A DNA stretch of 64,000 nucleotides from Aestuariibacter sp. (GCA_017794925.1 CP051238.1:3338346-3402345); one strand, 5' to 3'; shown: positions 8,584 through 18,888, numbered from the stretch's first letter. Program-made: numbers and translations. Notes: generated by a model from the sequence alone, not told the origin.

Positions 8584-9456
8584 TTACCAACCTGTTGCTT
8601 CGCGTAGTGCTTTACCGATATCAGCCAGTGAGCGAACAGTTTTCACGCCAGCAGCTTCCAGTGCAGCAAATTTGTCATCCGCTGTACCTTTACCGCCTGC
8701 GATGATTGCACCAGCGTGACCCATACGCTTACCTGGAGGCGCTGTTACACCCGCAATGTAAGACACAACAGGCTTAGTTACGTTTTCTTTAATAAACGCG
8801 GCCGCTTCTTCTTCCGCAGTACCACCGATTTCACCGATCATAACGATCGCTTCAGTCTGTGGGTCGTCCTGGAATAATTTCAGGATGTCGATGAAGTTAG
8901 AGCCTGGGATTGGGTCACCACCAATACCTACGCAAGAAGACTGACCAAAACCTTCGTCAGTAGTCTGCTTAACGGCTTCATACGTCAGCGTACCAGAGCG
9001 AGACACGATACCTACTTTACCCGGCTTGTGGATGTGACCAGGCATGATACCAATTTTACACTCTCCAGGAGTGATTACACCTGGGCAGTTTGGACCGATC
9101 ATGCGAACGCCTTTCGCTTCTACGTATTCTTTAACGTAAAGCATATCTAGCGTTGGGATACCTTCAGTGATACAAACGATCAGCTCGATACCGGCATCTG
9201 CTGCTTCAACAATTGAATCTTTACAGAATGGAGCTGGTACGTAGATTACTGTCGCAGTTGCGCCAGTCGCTTCTACCGCTTCGCGAACTGTGTTGAATAC
9301 AGGCAGACCCAGGTGAGTTGTACCGCCTTTGCCTGGCGTAACACCGCCAACCATTTGCGTACCGTACTCAATGGCTTGTTCTGAGTGGAAAGTACCCTGA
9401 CCACCAGTGAAACCCTGACAAATAACTTTGGTATCTTTATTGATTAAAACTGACAT
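8584..9456 (-). CDS. sucD: Succinyl-CoA synthetase alpha subunit
   Basis: The alpha subunit of ADP/GDP-forming succinate-CoA ligase, which makes ATP or GTP from succinyl-CoA in the TCA cycle. Its 290 residues match the family length. The N-terminal Rossmann-type CoA-binding domain begins [23 protein letters not shown] and includes the [11 protein letters not shown] segment. The phosphorylated His is His247 in [12 protein letters not shown]. The ATG at 9456 shares one base with the sucC TAA (TAATG), so the two subunits are translationally coupled and can be made in equal amounts. It is the last gene of the operon. Confidence 0.98.
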   Translation of the reverse strand: MSVLINKDTKVICQGFTGGQGTFHSEQAIEYGTQMVGGVTPGKGGTTHLGLPVFNTVREAVEATGATATVIYVPAPFCKDSIVEAADAGIELIVCITEGIPTLDMLYVKEYVEAKGVRMIGPNCPGVITPGECKIGIMPGHIHKPGKVGIVSRSGTLTYEAVKQTTDEGFGQSSCVGIGGDPIPGSNFIDILKLFQDDPQTEAIVMIGEIGGTAEEEAAAFIKENVTKPVVSYIAGVTAPPGKRMGHAGAIIAGGKGTADDKFAALEAAGVKTVRSLADIGKALREATGW

Positions 9457-10622
9457 TATTTGCCCTCCGCTGCTGCAACCACTTTTTGCGCTGCGTCAGT
9501 CAGTGACTCAGCTGCAATGATATCCAAACCAGAGTTAGCCAGCACATCGCGGCCTAATTCTGCGTTGGTACCTTCAAGACGTACAACAACCGGTACATTA
9601 ACGCCAACTTCTTTCACTGCGCCAATGATACCTTCGGCAATCATGTCACAACGAACGATACCACCGAAGATGTTAACCAGTACGGCTTTCACGTTATCGT
9701 CAGACAGGATGATTTTAAACGCTTCAGCAACACGCTCTTTCGTCGCGCCGCCACCAACGTCCAGGAAGTTTGCAGGCTTGCCACCGTGAAGGTTTACGAT
9801 GTCCATGGTACCCATTGCTAGGCCCGCACCGTTAACCATACAACCTACGTTACCGTCCAGCGCTACGTAGTTCAGTTCCCACTGAGCAGCGTGAGCTTCA
9901 CGCGCGTCTTCTTGTGAAGGATCTTTCATTTCCTTCACTTTAGCCTGACGGTACAGTGCATTGCTGTCTACGCCCAGTTTGGCGTCAAGACAGTGCAAGT
10001 TGCCATCGTCTTTGATTACCAGAGGGTTGATTTCAATCAGCGCCAGGTCAAGATCTTCAAACATTTTAGCCAGACCCATAAAGATCTGAGTGAATTGTTT
10101 GATTTGAACACCTTCAAGGCCCAGTTTAAACGCCATTTCACGAGCCTGATAAGGCTGTGGACCAACGATTGGGTCAATTTCCGCTTTCAGGATTTTTTCT
10201 GGTGTTTCTTCTGCAACGGTCTCGATTTCAACACCGCCTTCAGTAGACGCCATGAATACTACGCGACGTGTACCACGGTCTACTACCGCACCCAGATACA
10301 GCTCGTTAGCGATATCTGTGCACGATTCAACCAAAATTTTGCTTACAGGCTGACCGTTTTCGTCAGTCTGGAAGGTCACCAAGTTTTTGCCTAACCACTT
10401 TTCAGCGAAAGCGCGAATTTCGTCTTTGGTTTTAACCAGCTTTACACCGCCAGCTTTACCACGTCCACCTGCGTGGACCTGACACTTAACTACCCACTCA
10501 TTTCCACCAATGCGGTCAGCAGCTTCTACTGCACCTTGTGGTGTGTCTGATGCGTATCCTTCAGAAACAGGTAAGCCATATTCTTTGAATAGCTGCTTAC
10601 CTTGGTATTCATGCAAATTCAT
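9456..10622 (-). CDS. sucC: Succinyl-CoA synthetase beta subunit
   Basis: The beta subunit of succinate-CoA ligase, 388 residues, the usual length. It has an ATP-grasp N-terminal domain ([36 protein letters not shown]) and the C-terminal ligase domain with [10 protein letters not shown], the loop that faces the phospho-His of the alpha subunit. It pairs with the overlapping sucD. A 143-base spacer with two hairpins separates it from sucB, so its level may be set separately from that of the 2-oxoglutarate dehydrogenase genes. Confidence 0.98.
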   Translation of the reverse strand: MNLHEYQGKQLFKEYGLPVSEGYASDTPQGAVEAADRIGGNEWVVKCQVHAGGRGKAGGVKLVKTKDEIRAFAEKWLGKNLVTFQTDENGQPVSKILVESCTDIANELYLGAVVDRGTRRVVFMASTEGGVEIETVAEETPEKILKAEIDPIVGPQPYQAREMAFKLGLEGVQIKQFTQIFMGLAKMFEDLDLALIEINPLVIKDDGNLHCLDAKLGVDSNALYRQAKVKEMKDPSQEDAREAHAAQWELNYVALDGNVGCMVNGAGLAMGTMDIVNLHGGKPANFLDVGGGATKERVAEAFKIILSDDNVKAVLVNIFGGIVRCDMIAEGIIGAVKEVGVNVPVVVRLEGTNAELGRDVLANSGLDIIAAESLTDAAQKVVAAAEGK

Positions 10623-10652
10623 GGTGTTTCTTTCCGATTTTTATTTAAACGA

Positions 10653-10744
10653 AAGCCAGCAATAGACTGGCTTGATTTGTCCTTACTGATATCCGTCCCC
10701 AAACATCAGCTTAGTGAGAATAATACATCAGTATCACCCTCACT
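10653..10744 (-). ncRNA. Structured leader between sucB and sucC
   Basis: Two inverted repeats lie in the sucB-sucC spacer. AAGCCAG (10653-10659) pairs with CTGGCTT (10667-10673) around a seven-base loop. AGTGAG (10713-10718) pairs with CTCACT (10739-10744). Neither is followed by a long U run on the minus strand, so RNA processing or a leader structure is more likely than a strong terminator. I do not assign a known motif. Confidence 0.35.
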
Positions 10745-10765
10745 TATAGGTTTGCTACGAAAGTC

Positions 10766-12265
10766 TTACACATCCAGAAGCAGACGTGTTGGATCTTCGA
10801 GCATTTCCTTCACGGTGACCAGGAAGCCAACCGATTCCTTACCATCAATGATCCGGTGGTCATAAGACAACGCAAGATACATCATTGGTAAAATCTCAAC
10901 TTTTCCATTAACGGCCATTGGACGATCCTGAATTTTATGCATACCCAGGATAGCGCTTTGTGGCGGGTTAATAATTGGTGTAGACATCAGTGAACCAAAC
11001 ACACCACCGTTGGTGATAGTAAAGTTACCACCTTGCAGTTCAGCCATCGACAGCTTGCCGTCACGGCCTTTCAGTGCCAGTTCCTTAATGCCTTTCTCAA
11101 TGCCAGCCATACCCAGCGTATCTGAGTCTTTCAGTACTGGCGTTACCAGTCCACGCGGGGTAGAAACGGCAATAGAGATATCGAAGTAGTTGTGATAAAC
11201 AATATCATCACCATCGATAGACGCATTTACTTCAGGGTAACGTTTCAGGGCTTCGGTTACTGCTTTCACGTAAAAAGACATAAAGCCTAAACGAATACCG
11301 TGGCGCTTCTCGAAGCTATCCTGATACTGCTTACGCAGGTCCATAATAGGCTTCATGTTTACTTCGTTAAACGTCGTCAGCATGGCCGTTGAGTTTTTGG
11401 CTTCCAACAGACGGTTAGCGATAGTCTTACGCAAACGCGTCATTGGTACGCGTTTTTCAGAACGGTCGCCAGACGCAACGGCAGGCGCTTCTTCAGCAGC
11501 CGCTTTCGCTGGTGCCGCTGGTGCACTTCCGCCTTTCAGGTATTGCTCAACGTCTTCTTTCGTTATACGGCCGTTTTTGCCAGAGCCTTTTACCTTCGCT
11601 GGATCAACGCCTTTTTCAGCCAGTAAACGACGTACTGACGGGCTTAATGCATCGTTGTCGTCATCGCTTTCTTCAGCCGCTGCAGCAGCCGGAGCCGCAG
11701 CACCTGCGCCTTCAACAAACTTAGCAATGATTTCTTCAGCCGTTACCGTTGTGCCTTCATCTGCCAGGATCTCTGCCAGTGAACCGTCAGCCGGAGCAAC
11801 GACTTCCAACACCACTTTATCAGTTTCGATATCAACCAGGTTTTGGTCACGAGACACAGCTTCACCAGGGGCAACATGCCAGGTAGCAATCGTTGCATCA
11901 GCCACTGATTCTGGTAGCACAGGCACCTTAATGTCTACCGTTGCACCGGTAGCGGCAGCAGGTGCTTCCGCTTTTGCTGGCGCGGCCGTTTCTTCAGCTT
12001 TAGTCGCAGGCGCAGCTTTAGCAGCACCACCCTCTTCCAGCTTGGCAATCACTTGCTCGCCCAGAACGGTCGCACCTTCTTCATTAATAATCTCACCGAT
12101 TACACCGTCTGCAGGTGCAACAACTTCCAGCACTACCTTGTCAGTCTCAATGTCTACCAGATTCTGGTCACGTTTTACTGCATCACCGGCTTTTACGTGC
12201 CAGGTTGCAATCGTGGCGTCGGCAACTGACTCGGGTAGAACCGGAACTTTAATCTCAATTGTCAT
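10766..12265 (-). CDS. sucB: Dihydrolipoyl succinyltransferase (E2 of 2-oxoglutarate dehydrogenase), two lipoyl domains
   Basis: The E2 core of the 2-oxoglutarate dehydrogenase complex, which transfers the succinyl group to CoA. Two lipoyl domains are visible at residues 2-77 and about 110-185, each with the lipoylated Lys in [11 protein letters not shown] and each followed by an Ala/Pro-rich flexible linker. A peripheral subunit-binding domain follows (about 205-240: [23 protein letters not shown]). The C-terminal catalytic domain ends in [17 protein letters not shown], with the active-site HRxxDG. Most SucB proteins have one lipoyl domain and about 400 residues; this one has 499. It lies nine bases after sucA. 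The E3 gene is not in the window. Confidence 0.97.
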   Translation of the reverse strand: MTIEIKVPVLPESVADATIATWHVKAGDAVKRDQNLVDIETDKVVLEVVAPADGVIGEIINEEGATVLGEQVIAKLEEGGAAKAAPATKAEETAAPAKAEAPAAATGATVDIKVPVLPESVADATIATWHVAPGEAVSRDQNLVDIETDKVVLEVVAPADGSLAEILADEGTTVTAEEIIAKFVEGAGAAAPAAAAAEESDDDNDALSPSVRRLLAEKGVDPAKVKGSGKNGRITKEDVEQYLKGGSAPAAPAKAAAEEAPAVASGDRSEKRVPMTRLRKTIANRLLEAKNSTAMLTTFNEVNMKPIMDLRKQYQDSFEKRHGIRLGFMSFYVKAVTEALKRYPEVNASIDGDDIVYHNYFDISIAVSTPRGLVTPVLKDSDTLGMAGIEKGIKELALKGRDGKLSMAELQGGNFTITNGGVFGSLMSTPIINPPQSAILGMHKIQDRPMAVNGKVEILPMMYLALSYDHRIIDGKESVGFLVTVKEMLEDPTRLLLDV

Positions 12266-12274
12266 CTTTGTTCC

Positions 12275-15097
12275 TTATTTAATCGTGAGAGCGTCTTCAA
12301 CCAGTGCTTTTTGTTGCTGGTTGTGAACGGATAAGTAACCTACTGCTGGTGACGCAGAAGCGGCGCGACCGGCATAAGTCAATTTGGCACCATCAGGAAT
12401 AACCTGCCAGAAATGGTGTTGGCTACAGTACCAGGCACCCTGGTTTTGCGGCTCTTCCTGACACCAAACCCAATCTTTAACGTGGCTGTATTCAGCAACA
12501 ATTTTCGCACATTCTTCTTGTGGGAATGGATACAACTGTTCCAGACGAATAATCGCCACGTCGGTTTGTTCGTTTTTACGGCGCTGGTCAAGCAGATCGT
12601 AATAAACCTTGCCAGAACACATCACCACGCGCTTAACGCCTTTCGGTTCAAGCTCGTCTACTTCACCAATGACGTTGTGGAAAATACCATCAGACAATTC
12701 TTCAAGAGAAGACACTGCCAGAGGATGACGCAGCAACGACTTGGGTGACATAACAATAAGTGGTTTACGCATTGGGCGAACAACCTGACGACGCAGCATA
12801 TTAAATACCTGCGCTGGTGTAGAAGGTACACACACCTGCCAGTTGTGATCAGCACAAAGTTGCAGGAAACGCTCAAGGCGTGCTGAACTGTGTTCCGGGC
12901 CCTGACCTTCGTAACCGTGAGGAAGCAAGACAGTCAGACCGCACAAACGGCCCCATTTGGCTTCACCCGAGCTTAAGAACTGGTCGAATACAACCTGTGC
13001 ACCGTTGGCAAAATCACCAAACTGGGCTTCCCAGATTGTCAGACACGTTGGCTCAGCGGTTGCGTAACCATACTCAAATGCCATTACTGCTTCTTCAGAC
13101 AGCACCGAGTCATAAATCTCCATGGTCCCCTGCTCATCATTGATGTGTTGCAGTGGCATGTACGCTTCAGCATCTTTTTGATTGTGCAGCACGGCATGTC
13201 TGTGGAAGAACGTACCACGGCCAGAGTCCTGACCTGTCATACGGATACTGGTACCTGCTTCAACAATTGACGCATAAGCCAGAATCTCTGCCATACCCCA
13301 GTCAAGCATACGCTCGCCGGCAACCATGGCTTTACGGTCCTGGTAAACCTTATTTACTCGGGAATGCAGCTTATGGGTTTCCGGGTAACTGGTTACTTTT
13401 TCACCCAGCTCTTTTAAATGCTCAACGCTGATCGCCCCGTCATAAGGTGAGTCCCAGTCGTGACCCAGGAACGGACGCCAGTCAACGGAATGCTCCGTCA
13501 TTGGACGCCACTCTTCAACCACACAGGCACCGTGATCCAACGCTGCGCGGTAGTCGTCGATGAGCTTTTCAGCTTCAACTTCACCAATAACGCCTTCTGC
13601 AATCAACTGATCAGCATAAAGCTGACGTGGCACAGGGTGCTTTTTGATTTTCTGGTACATCAGCGGTTGGGTTGCATTTGGCTCATCTGACTCGTTGTGA
13701 CCATGACGACGGTAACACACCAAATCAATAACAACATCGCGCTTAAATTTATTACGGAAATCCAACGCCAGTTTGGTAACAAACATCACCGCTTCCGGAT
13801 CGTCTGAATTAACGTGGAAAATCGGCGCCTGCACCATCTTAGCGATATCGGTACAATACTGCGTTGAACGCGTGTCATCTGTACGTGACGTGGTGAAACC
13901 AACCTGGTTGTTGATAACAATACGAACCGTACCACCCACAGCAAAGCCACGGGTTTGAGACATGTTAAAGGTTTCCTGCACTACACCCTGACCCGCTATC
14001 GCTGAGTCACCGTGAATCGTCACAGGCAATACTTTACTGCTATCGTTGTCACGACGGTCTAAACGCGCTCTTACCGAGCCCATTACAACCGGGTTAACGA
14101 TTTCAAGGTGAGACGGGTTGAATGCCAACGCTAAGTGAACATTACCACCTGGCGTTGCGAAATCTGATGAATAACCCGCGTGGTATTTCACGTCACCGGC
14201 ACCCAGTGATTCGTCGTGCTTACCAGAGAATTCATCAAACAGAACCGAAGGATTCTTACCTAATACGTTGACCAGCACGTTAAGGCGACCACGGTGAGCC
14301 ATACCTACGACGACTTCTTTAGTACCTTGTGAACCGGCTGCAGTGATCAGGCCTTTCAGCATTGGAATTAATGCGTCACCGCCTTCCAGTGAGAATCGTT
14401 TCGCACCCGGGAACTTGGCGCCCAGGTATTTTTCCATACCGTCGGCAGCAACCAGCCCCTTGAGGATGCTGATTTTTTCATCACGGTCGATTTGCGGACG
14501 CGCTTCCACTGATTCGATTCGCTGCTGTAACCAACGCTTCTGTTCAGTGTCGGTAATGTGCATATACTCAGCGCCCACAGAGCTGCAGTATGTGCGGTTT
14601 AACGATTTGAACAGCTCGCCTAATGGCATAGTTTCCTTGCCAATAGCATATGAACCAACGTTAAACACCGTGTCGAAGTCAGTATCTGATAAGTTGTGGT
14701 GAGACAACTCAAGATCCCTGACTCGCTCCTGATGCCATAATCCTAATGGGTCAAGGTTAGCGTGCTGGTGTCCACGGAATCGATAGGCGTTAATCAGCTG
14801 AAGAACTTTAACCTGCTTCTCGTCAGATTGATTGCTACCAGCCGTTGGTGCTGTGCCACGTACACGGGCCATTGGACCGAGTGAAGCCAGCTTTTTAAAT
14901 TGCTCTTTAATCAGGCTATGGTTGCTTTCAAGTTCTACCCCTTCCACCTTGGGTAAGGCGTCGAAGGTTTGCCGCCATGATTCAGAGACACTTTGCGGGT
15001 CATCCAAATAGGCTTCGTACAATGCTTCCACATAGGCAGCATTGGCACCCGCCATGTGCGATGAGTCCCACCACGCTTTCATCACGCTTTCTTGCAT
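12275..15097 (-). CDS. sucA: 2-oxoglutarate dehydrogenase E1 component
   Basis: The thiamine-diphosphate-dependent E1 subunit that decarboxylates 2-oxoglutarate and passes the succinyl group to the lipoyl arms of SucB. Its 940 residues are close to the 933 of the E. coli protein. The N-terminus has the E1 pattern with SNAAYVEALYEAYLDDPQSV-like spacing. The core has HGDSAIAGQGVVQET and NNQVGFTTS in the cofactor-binding half, and WEAQFGDFANGAQ and LLPHGYEGQGPEHSSAR in the second half. The start ATG at 15097 follows a structured leader and a probable terminator that part it from sdhB. Confidence 0.98.
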   Translation of the reverse strand: MQESVMKAWWDSSHMAGANAAYVEALYEAYLDDPQSVSESWRQTFDALPKVEGVELESNHSLIKEQFKKLASLGPMARVRGTAPTAGSNQSDEKQVKVLQLINAYRFRGHQHANLDPLGLWHQERVRDLELSHHNLSDTDFDTVFNVGSYAIGKETMPLGELFKSLNRTYCSSVGAEYMHITDTEQKRWLQQRIESVEARPQIDRDEKISILKGLVAADGMEKYLGAKFPGAKRFSLEGGDALIPMLKGLITAAGSQGTKEVVVGMAHRGRLNVLVNVLGKNPSVLFDEFSGKHDESLGAGDVKYHAGYSSDFATPGGNVHLALAFNPSHLEIVNPVVMGSVRARLDRRDNDSSKVLPVTIHGDSAIAGQGVVQETFNMSQTRGFAVGGTVRIVINNQVGFTTSRTDDTRSTQYCTDIAKMVQAPIFHVNSDDPEAVMFVTKLALDFRNKFKRDVVIDLVCYRRHGHNESDEPNATQPLMYQKIKKHPVPRQLYADQLIAEGVIGEVEAEKLIDDYRAALDHGACVVEEWRPMTEHSVDWRPFLGHDWDSPYDGAISVEHLKELGEKVTSYPETHKLHSRVNKVYQDRKAMVAGERMLDWGMAEILAYASIVEAGTSIRMTGQDSGRGTFFHRHAVLHNQKDAEAYMPLQHINDEQGTMEIYDSVLSEEAVMAFEYGYATAEPTCLTIWEAQFGDFANGAQVVFDQFLSSGEAKWGRLCGLTVLLPHGYEGQGPEHSSARLERFLQLCADHNWQVCVPSTPAQVFNMLRRQVVRPMRKPLIVMSPKSLLRHPLAVSSLEELSDGIFHNVIGEVDELEPKGVKRVVMCSGKVYYDLLDQRRKNEQTDVAIIRLEQLYPFPQEECAKIVAEYSHVKDWVWCQEEPQNQGAWYCSQHHFWQVIPDGAKLTYAGRAASASPAVGYLSVHNQQQKALVEDALTIK

Positions 15098-15132
15098 TAT
15101 TGTGCCTTGCTAGGTTGTCATTACATGAAATA

Positions 15133-15160
15133 GGAACAACGGACTCGTGTCCCTCGTTCC
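15133..15160 (-). ncRNA. Hairpin in the sucA leader
   Basis: GGAAC (15133-15137) pairs with GTTCC (15156-15160), and GGAC (15141-15144) pairs with GTCC (15149-15152), with a symmetric three-base internal loop between the two helices. It lies 36-63 bases before the sucA start. Structured sucA leaders are known in other proteobacteria, but I cannot match this one to a named family. Confidence 0.35.
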
Positions 15161-15165
15161 AGTAC

Positions 15166-15198
15166 AAAAAAATAGCCACCCCAAAAGGATGGCCATTT
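15166..15198 (-). terminator. Intercistronic terminator or attenuator between sdhB and sucA
   Basis: On the minus strand AAATGGCCA pairs with TGGCTATTT (one G-U pair), with extra pairing inside, and is followed by a run of seven U (15166-15172). It lies 45 bases after the sdhB stop. It should stop part of the sdhCDAB transcription, so sucABCD may need readthrough or its own promoter. Confidence 0.7.
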
Positions 15199-15243
15199 AC
15201 GCATTACACACTGTTTACTAAAAAGTAATCAGAGATAAAGTTG

Positions 15244-15954
15244 CTAAACAGCCCGTTGTAAAAGCATCGACTTAATCTGGCCGATTGCTTTCGTTGGGTT
15301 TAGTCCTTTTGGACAAACACTTACACAGTTCATGATACCGTGACAGCGGAAAACGCTAAAAGCGTCATCCAGGTCGTTCAAACGCTCATCGGTCGCTGTA
15401 TCACGGCTATCGATAAGGAAACGATATGCATGTAACAAGCCTGCCGGACCGATAAACTTGTCCGGATTCCACCAGAATGACGGACAAGACGTTGAACAGC
15501 ACGCACACAGGATACACTCATACAGTCCATCCAGTTTAGCACGCTCTTCAGGAGACTGCAGATGCTCACGTGCAGGCGGCTGTTTGCTGTCATTAATCAG
15601 GAACGGTTTGATCTTCTCGTACTGAGTATAGAACTGAGTCATATCAACCACGAGGTCACGCACCACTGGCAGACCAGGTAGCGGACGAATAACCAGCTTC
15701 CCTTTACCCAGTGCAGACAATGGTGTGATACATGCCAGACCATTCTTACCGTTCATGTTCATGCCGTCTGAGCCACAAACACCTTCACGACACGAACGAC
15801 GGAATGACAATGTTGGATCCTGTTCTTTTAAGAGTAACAGTGCATCCAGCACCATCATATCCTGGCCTTCTTCTACTTCCAGGGTGTAATCCTGCATACG
15901 AGGTGCATTGTCCACCTCAGGATTGTAACGGTATACCGAAAAAGTTAATTGCAT
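15244..15954 (-). CDS. sdhB: Succinate dehydrogenase iron-sulfur subunit
   Basis: The electron-transfer subunit of complex II, 236 residues. An N-terminal ferredoxin domain holds the [2Fe-2S] ligands in SCREGVCGSDG and the later Cys of GLACITPL. The C-terminal domain holds the [4Fe-4S] and [3Fe-4S] ligands in CILCACCSTSCPSFWW and CHGIMNCVSVCPKGLNP. It carries electrons from the SdhA flavin to ubiquinone at the SdhCD anchor. The gap of 13 bases after sdhA shows co-transcription. Confidence 0.98.
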   Translation of the reverse strand: MQLTFSVYRYNPEVDNAPRMQDYTLEVEEGQDMMVLDALLLLKEQDPTLSFRRSCREGVCGSDGMNMNGKNGLACITPLSALGKGKLVIRPLPGLPVVRDLVVDMTQFYTQYEKIKPFLINDSKQPPAREHLQSPEERAKLDGLYECILCACCSTSCPSFWWNPDKFIGPAGLLHAYRFLIDSRDTATDERLNDLDDAFSVFRCHGIMNCVSVCPKGLNPTKAIGQIKSMLLQRAV

Positions 15955-15967
15955 GGTCTAACCCCTC

Positions 15968-17740
15968 TTAGTATGAACGTACTTTCGGCGGGAAGGCTTC
16001 ACGAAGCTTAGGCGCCATATTGACTTCACGTTTAACCATGGCTTCAGTCGCCGGGTTGTATACACTGTGACATAACCAGTTCTCATCATCGCGGTCCGGG
16101 TAGTCGAAACGGCTGTGCGCACCACGGCTTTCTGTACGGAAGTTCGCTGCCACAGCGGTGCTGTATGCGGTTTCCATCAGGTTGTCCAGCTCAAGGCATT
16201 CGATACGCTGTGTATTGAAGTCTGAACTCTTGTCGTCAAGACGTGCTGACTTAAGACGCTCACGAATTTCTTTAAGCTGTTCAAGACCTTCAGCCATCGC
16301 TTCACCTTCACGGAATACCGAGAAGTTAAGCTGCATGCACTGTTGCAGATCTTTCTTAATCTGAACCGGATCTTCACCCTTGCCTTTCTCTGAACCTTCC
16401 CAGCGATTGAAACGGGCCATTGCCGCTTCCAGATCAGTTTCAGACGCATCACGGCTTGGCGCAATTTCGTCAAGCTTCGCACCCAGGTGTAAGCCAGTCG
16501 CACGACCAAATACAACCAGGTCAAGCAGAGAGTTACCACCCAGGCGGTTCGCACCGTGTACAGATACACAGGCAATCTCACCACAGGCAAATAAACCATT
16601 AACCACTTTGTCGTTGCCGTTTTCGTCCAGTGTTAAACACTGACCGTCAACATTAGTCGGAATACCACCCATCATGTAGTGACAGGTTGGGATAACCGGA
16701 ATAGGTTCTTTAACCGGGTCGACGTGAGCAAAAGTACGTGACAGTTCAAGAATACCTGGCAGACGTGACTCAAGGACTTCTTTACCCAGGTGGTCAAGCT
16801 TAAGCTTGATGTGTGTACCCCACGGGCCTTCACAACCGCGACCTTCACGGATTTCAGTCATCATTGAACGGGCAACAACATCACGACCTGCAAGGTCTTT
16901 GGCGTTAGGTGCGTAACGTTCCATGAAACGCTCGCCGTCTTTATTCAACAGGTAACCACCTTCACCACGGCAACCTTCTGTTACCAGTGTACCCGCACCT
17001 GCAATGCCAGTTGGGTGGAATTGCCACATTTCCATGTCCTGCACGCAAACGCCTGCACGCAGTGCCATACCAACTCCGTCACCGGTATTGATGTGCGCAT
17101 TGGTCGTTGAAGCGTAAATACGGCCAGCACCACCTGTTGCTAATACAACGGCTTTTGATTTGAAGTAAACCACTTCACCGGTTTCGATATCGATAGCAGT
17201 ACAGCCAACAACATCACCGTCCTGGTTCTTAACCAGATCCAGTGCATACCATTCGCTGAATACTTTCGTTTTGTTCTTAACGTTTTGTTGATACAGCAAA
17301 TGAAGCAATGCGTGACCGGTACGGTCAGCTGCAGCGGCTGTACGTGCGCCCTGCTCGCCACCGAAATTCTTCGACTGACCGCCAAATGGACGCTGATAAA
17401 TTTTACCATTTTCAAAACGTGAGAATGGCAGACCCATATTTTCCATTTCGATAATGGCTTCCGGACCTGTTTTACACATGTATTCGATGGCGTCCTGATC
17501 ACCAATGTAATCTGACCCTTTTACGGTGTCATACATGTGCCATTCCCAGTTGTCCTCATGAGAGTTACCTAACGCAACAGTGATACCACCTTGCGCTGAT
17601 ACTGTGTGAGAACGGGTTGGAAATACTTTGGATAATAATGCACAGGATTTGCCAGACTGCGAAATTTGCAGTGCTGCGCGCATACCTGCACCACCGGCGC
17701 CAATAACGACGGCGTCAAATTCATGAACGGGTAAACTCAT
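15968..17740 (-). CDS. sdhA: Succinate dehydrogenase flavoprotein subunit
   Basis: The catalytic subunit of complex II, which oxidises succinate to fumarate with covalently bound FAD. I take the ATG at 17740, which has GGGGAG about seven bases upstream and gives 590 residues. An in-frame TTG at 17761 would add seven residues without a ribosome site. FAD-binding [11 protein letters not shown] lies near the N-terminus and SHTVSAQGG holds the flavin-linked His. [24 protein letters not shown] and HPTGIAG belong to the active site, and the C-terminus ends RSY. One base separates it from the sdhD stop. Confidence 0.98.
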   Translation of the reverse strand: MSLPVHEFDAVVIGAGGAGMRAALQISQSGKSCALLSKVFPTRSHTVSAQGGITVALGNSHEDNWEWHMYDTVKGSDYIGDQDAIEYMCKTGPEAIIEMENMGLPFSRFENGKIYQRPFGGQSKNFGGEQGARTAAAADRTGHALLHLLYQQNVKNKTKVFSEWYALDLVKNQDGDVVGCTAIDIETGEVVYFKSKAVVLATGGAGRIYASTTNAHINTGDGVGMALRAGVCVQDMEMWQFHPTGIAGAGTLVTEGCRGEGGYLLNKDGERFMERYAPNAKDLAGRDVVARSMMTEIREGRGCEGPWGTHIKLKLDHLGKEVLESRLPGILELSRTFAHVDPVKEPIPVIPTCHYMMGGIPTNVDGQCLTLDENGNDKVVNGLFACGEIACVSVHGANRLGGNSLLDLVVFGRATGLHLGAKLDEIAPSRDASETDLEAAMARFNRWEGSEKGKGEDPVQIKKDLQQCMQLNFSVFREGEAMAEGLEQLKEIRERLKSARLDDKSSDFNTQRIECLELDNLMETAYSTAVAANFRTESRGAHSRFDYPDRDDENWLCHSVYNPATEAMVKREVNMAPKLREAFPPKVRSY

Positions 17741-17741
17741 T

Positions 17742-18089
17742 TTACACTCCCCACAAAACAAACAAACCAGCTGCTACATAAACGAACGCAATGATATTCA
17801 GTACATACTGAATGATGGCGCGTAGTCCGGTTGGTTTAACGTAGTCGGTTAATACCTGCCATAAACCAATGCGAACGTGGATCATGACGGAAACCAAAGC
17901 AGCGAGTGTAAATACTTTCATAGCCAGACCGGAAAACAGTCCGTGCCATACATCGAAAGTCACTTCATCGGTAGTGATAAAGAAACCAGCAATAAAAAAG
18001 GTATATAGCGCAATAATAAATGCGGTGGCACGTAATGAAACGTAGTCTTGTACACCATTACGCTTAATGCTTGCCTGATTCGTTACCAT
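17742..18089 (-). CDS. sdhD: Succinate dehydrogenase membrane anchor subunit D
   Basis: A 115-residue anchor with three membrane segments ([35 protein letters not shown], and the C-terminal [19 protein letters not shown]). The His in VMIHVRIG fits the family haem/quinone region. The frame is open upstream to 18329, but that part is the shadow of sdhC; the ATG at 18089 gives the normal SdhD length and overlaps the sdhC stop by seven bases. With SdhC it binds haem b and ubiquinone in the inner membrane. Confidence 0.95.
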   Translation of the reverse strand: MVTNQASIKRNGVQDYVSLRATAFIIALYTFFIAGFFITTDEVTFDVWHGLFSGLAMKVFTLAALVSVMIHVRIGLWQVLTDYVKPTGLRAIIQYVLNIIAFVYVAAGLFVLWGV

Positions 18090-18457
18090 AGTGCAACCCC
18101 TATAACTAATGTCAGAACAATCCACAGGCCAATCACAACTTGCGCGCTGAGATTGCCAGATTCCAACTCTTCCCAATGACCCATGTCCATAATCCCGTGA
18201 CGGATGCCACCAAGAATGTGGTAGGTCAGTGCTGAAGCTGTACCGATTGCAATGATTTTTCCGATCAATCCATCCATCATAGCTTGTACATTTGCAAAGC
18301 CTTCTGGAGATGATACCGAAACGGCCCATGCCCAGATCACAAACAGCAATGCGAAAAACATTGCAACGCCTGTTACGCGATGAAGAATTGACGAAATAGC
18401 AGAGGGAGGAAATTTAATGGTTTGAAGATCTAAATTTACTGGTCTTTGCTTTTTCAC
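18083..18457 (-). CDS. sdhC: Succinate dehydrogenase cytochrome b556 subunit
   Basis: The first gene of the sdhCDAB operon, 124 residues. RPVNLDLQTIKFPPSAISSILHRVTG is followed by three membrane helices; the SxxxSILHRxTG motif is the family signature and contributes to the quinone site. The haem ligand is the His in YHILGGIRHG. It overlaps sdhD by seven bases. A good promoter lies about 170 bases upstream, leaving a long leader with a hairpin. Confidence 0.97.
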   Translation of the reverse strand: MKKQRPVNLDLQTIKFPPSAISSILHRVTGVAMFFALLFVIWAWAVSVSSPEGFANVQAMMDGLIGKIIAIGTASALTYHILGGIRHGIMDMGHWEELESGNLSAQVVIGLWIVLTLVIGVALW

Positions 18458-18485
18458 AATTTTTGCCTGTTTTATCCGTAGGGAT

Positions 18486-18520
18486 AATCACTCTCGTGTT
18501 TATGTCCTGACAGAGTGATT
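18486..18520 (-). ncRNA. Hairpin in the sdhC leader
   Basis: Perfect nine-base arms AATCACTCT (18486-18494) and AGAGTGATT (18512-18520) are separated by 17 bases. They lie 29-63 bases before the sdhC ATG. The element could be an RNA stem in the leader or a DNA operator; the sequence alone does not decide. Confidence 0.4.
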
Positions 18521-18626
18521 TTGATTGTTACCTGTTAATTGTCTCATCCGCTGAGTTGTTAACATTTTGTGAATGTTTTATTACCTGATTTACAGAATAA
18601 ATATTCGGGTAAATTCAAGTACGCAG

Positions 18627-18655
18627 AGTATATCCACGACCTAGTATAATTACAA
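18627..18655 (-). promoter_or_regulatory. Probable sigma-70 promoter of sdhCDAB
   Basis: On the minus strand TTGTAA (18655-18650), a 17-base spacer and TATACT (18632-18627) form a good -35/-10 pair. Transcription would start near 18620, giving a leader of about 160 bases before sdhC. Confidence 0.6.
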
Positions 18656-18888
18656 TTTTTTGTGTGGTATTAGGACATTAGTCTTAGGTCGTACAGACAA
18701 CGTTCAGAAACTGATCTTTCGCTAGACTTAAGCATTATAATCTCAGACAATCTAGAATATTTATGTGCAATATAAGCAATAAAATTGACTTGATACCGCA
18801 TAATAAAGTAAAAATACGCCACTTTTCCCACCGGATAGCTCAATTTTGAGTGACATCCTGATAAAGAAAATTTCTGAGGAGAGCAACT

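Larger units (their letters stand above)
18458..18888. other. Divergent sdhC-gltA control region
   Basis: This 431-base AT-rich spacer has no gene. It holds the sdhC promoter, a hairpin in the sdhC leader, and weaker promoter-like sequences pointing to gltA: TATAAT at 18736-18741 without a good -35, and TTGACT at 18785-18790. Both TCA units therefore start from one shared region, which suits joint carbon and oxygen control. The gltA ribosome site is GAGGAG, eight bases before its ATG. Confidence 0.6.

Noticed and set aside
11355..12326. Open frame of 323 codons on the plus strand opposite sucB
   Set aside because: It is antisense to a conserved gene, and its Ala/Ser/Thr-rich translation mirrors the GC-rich codons of the lipoyl domains and linkers. 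It has no protein-family character.
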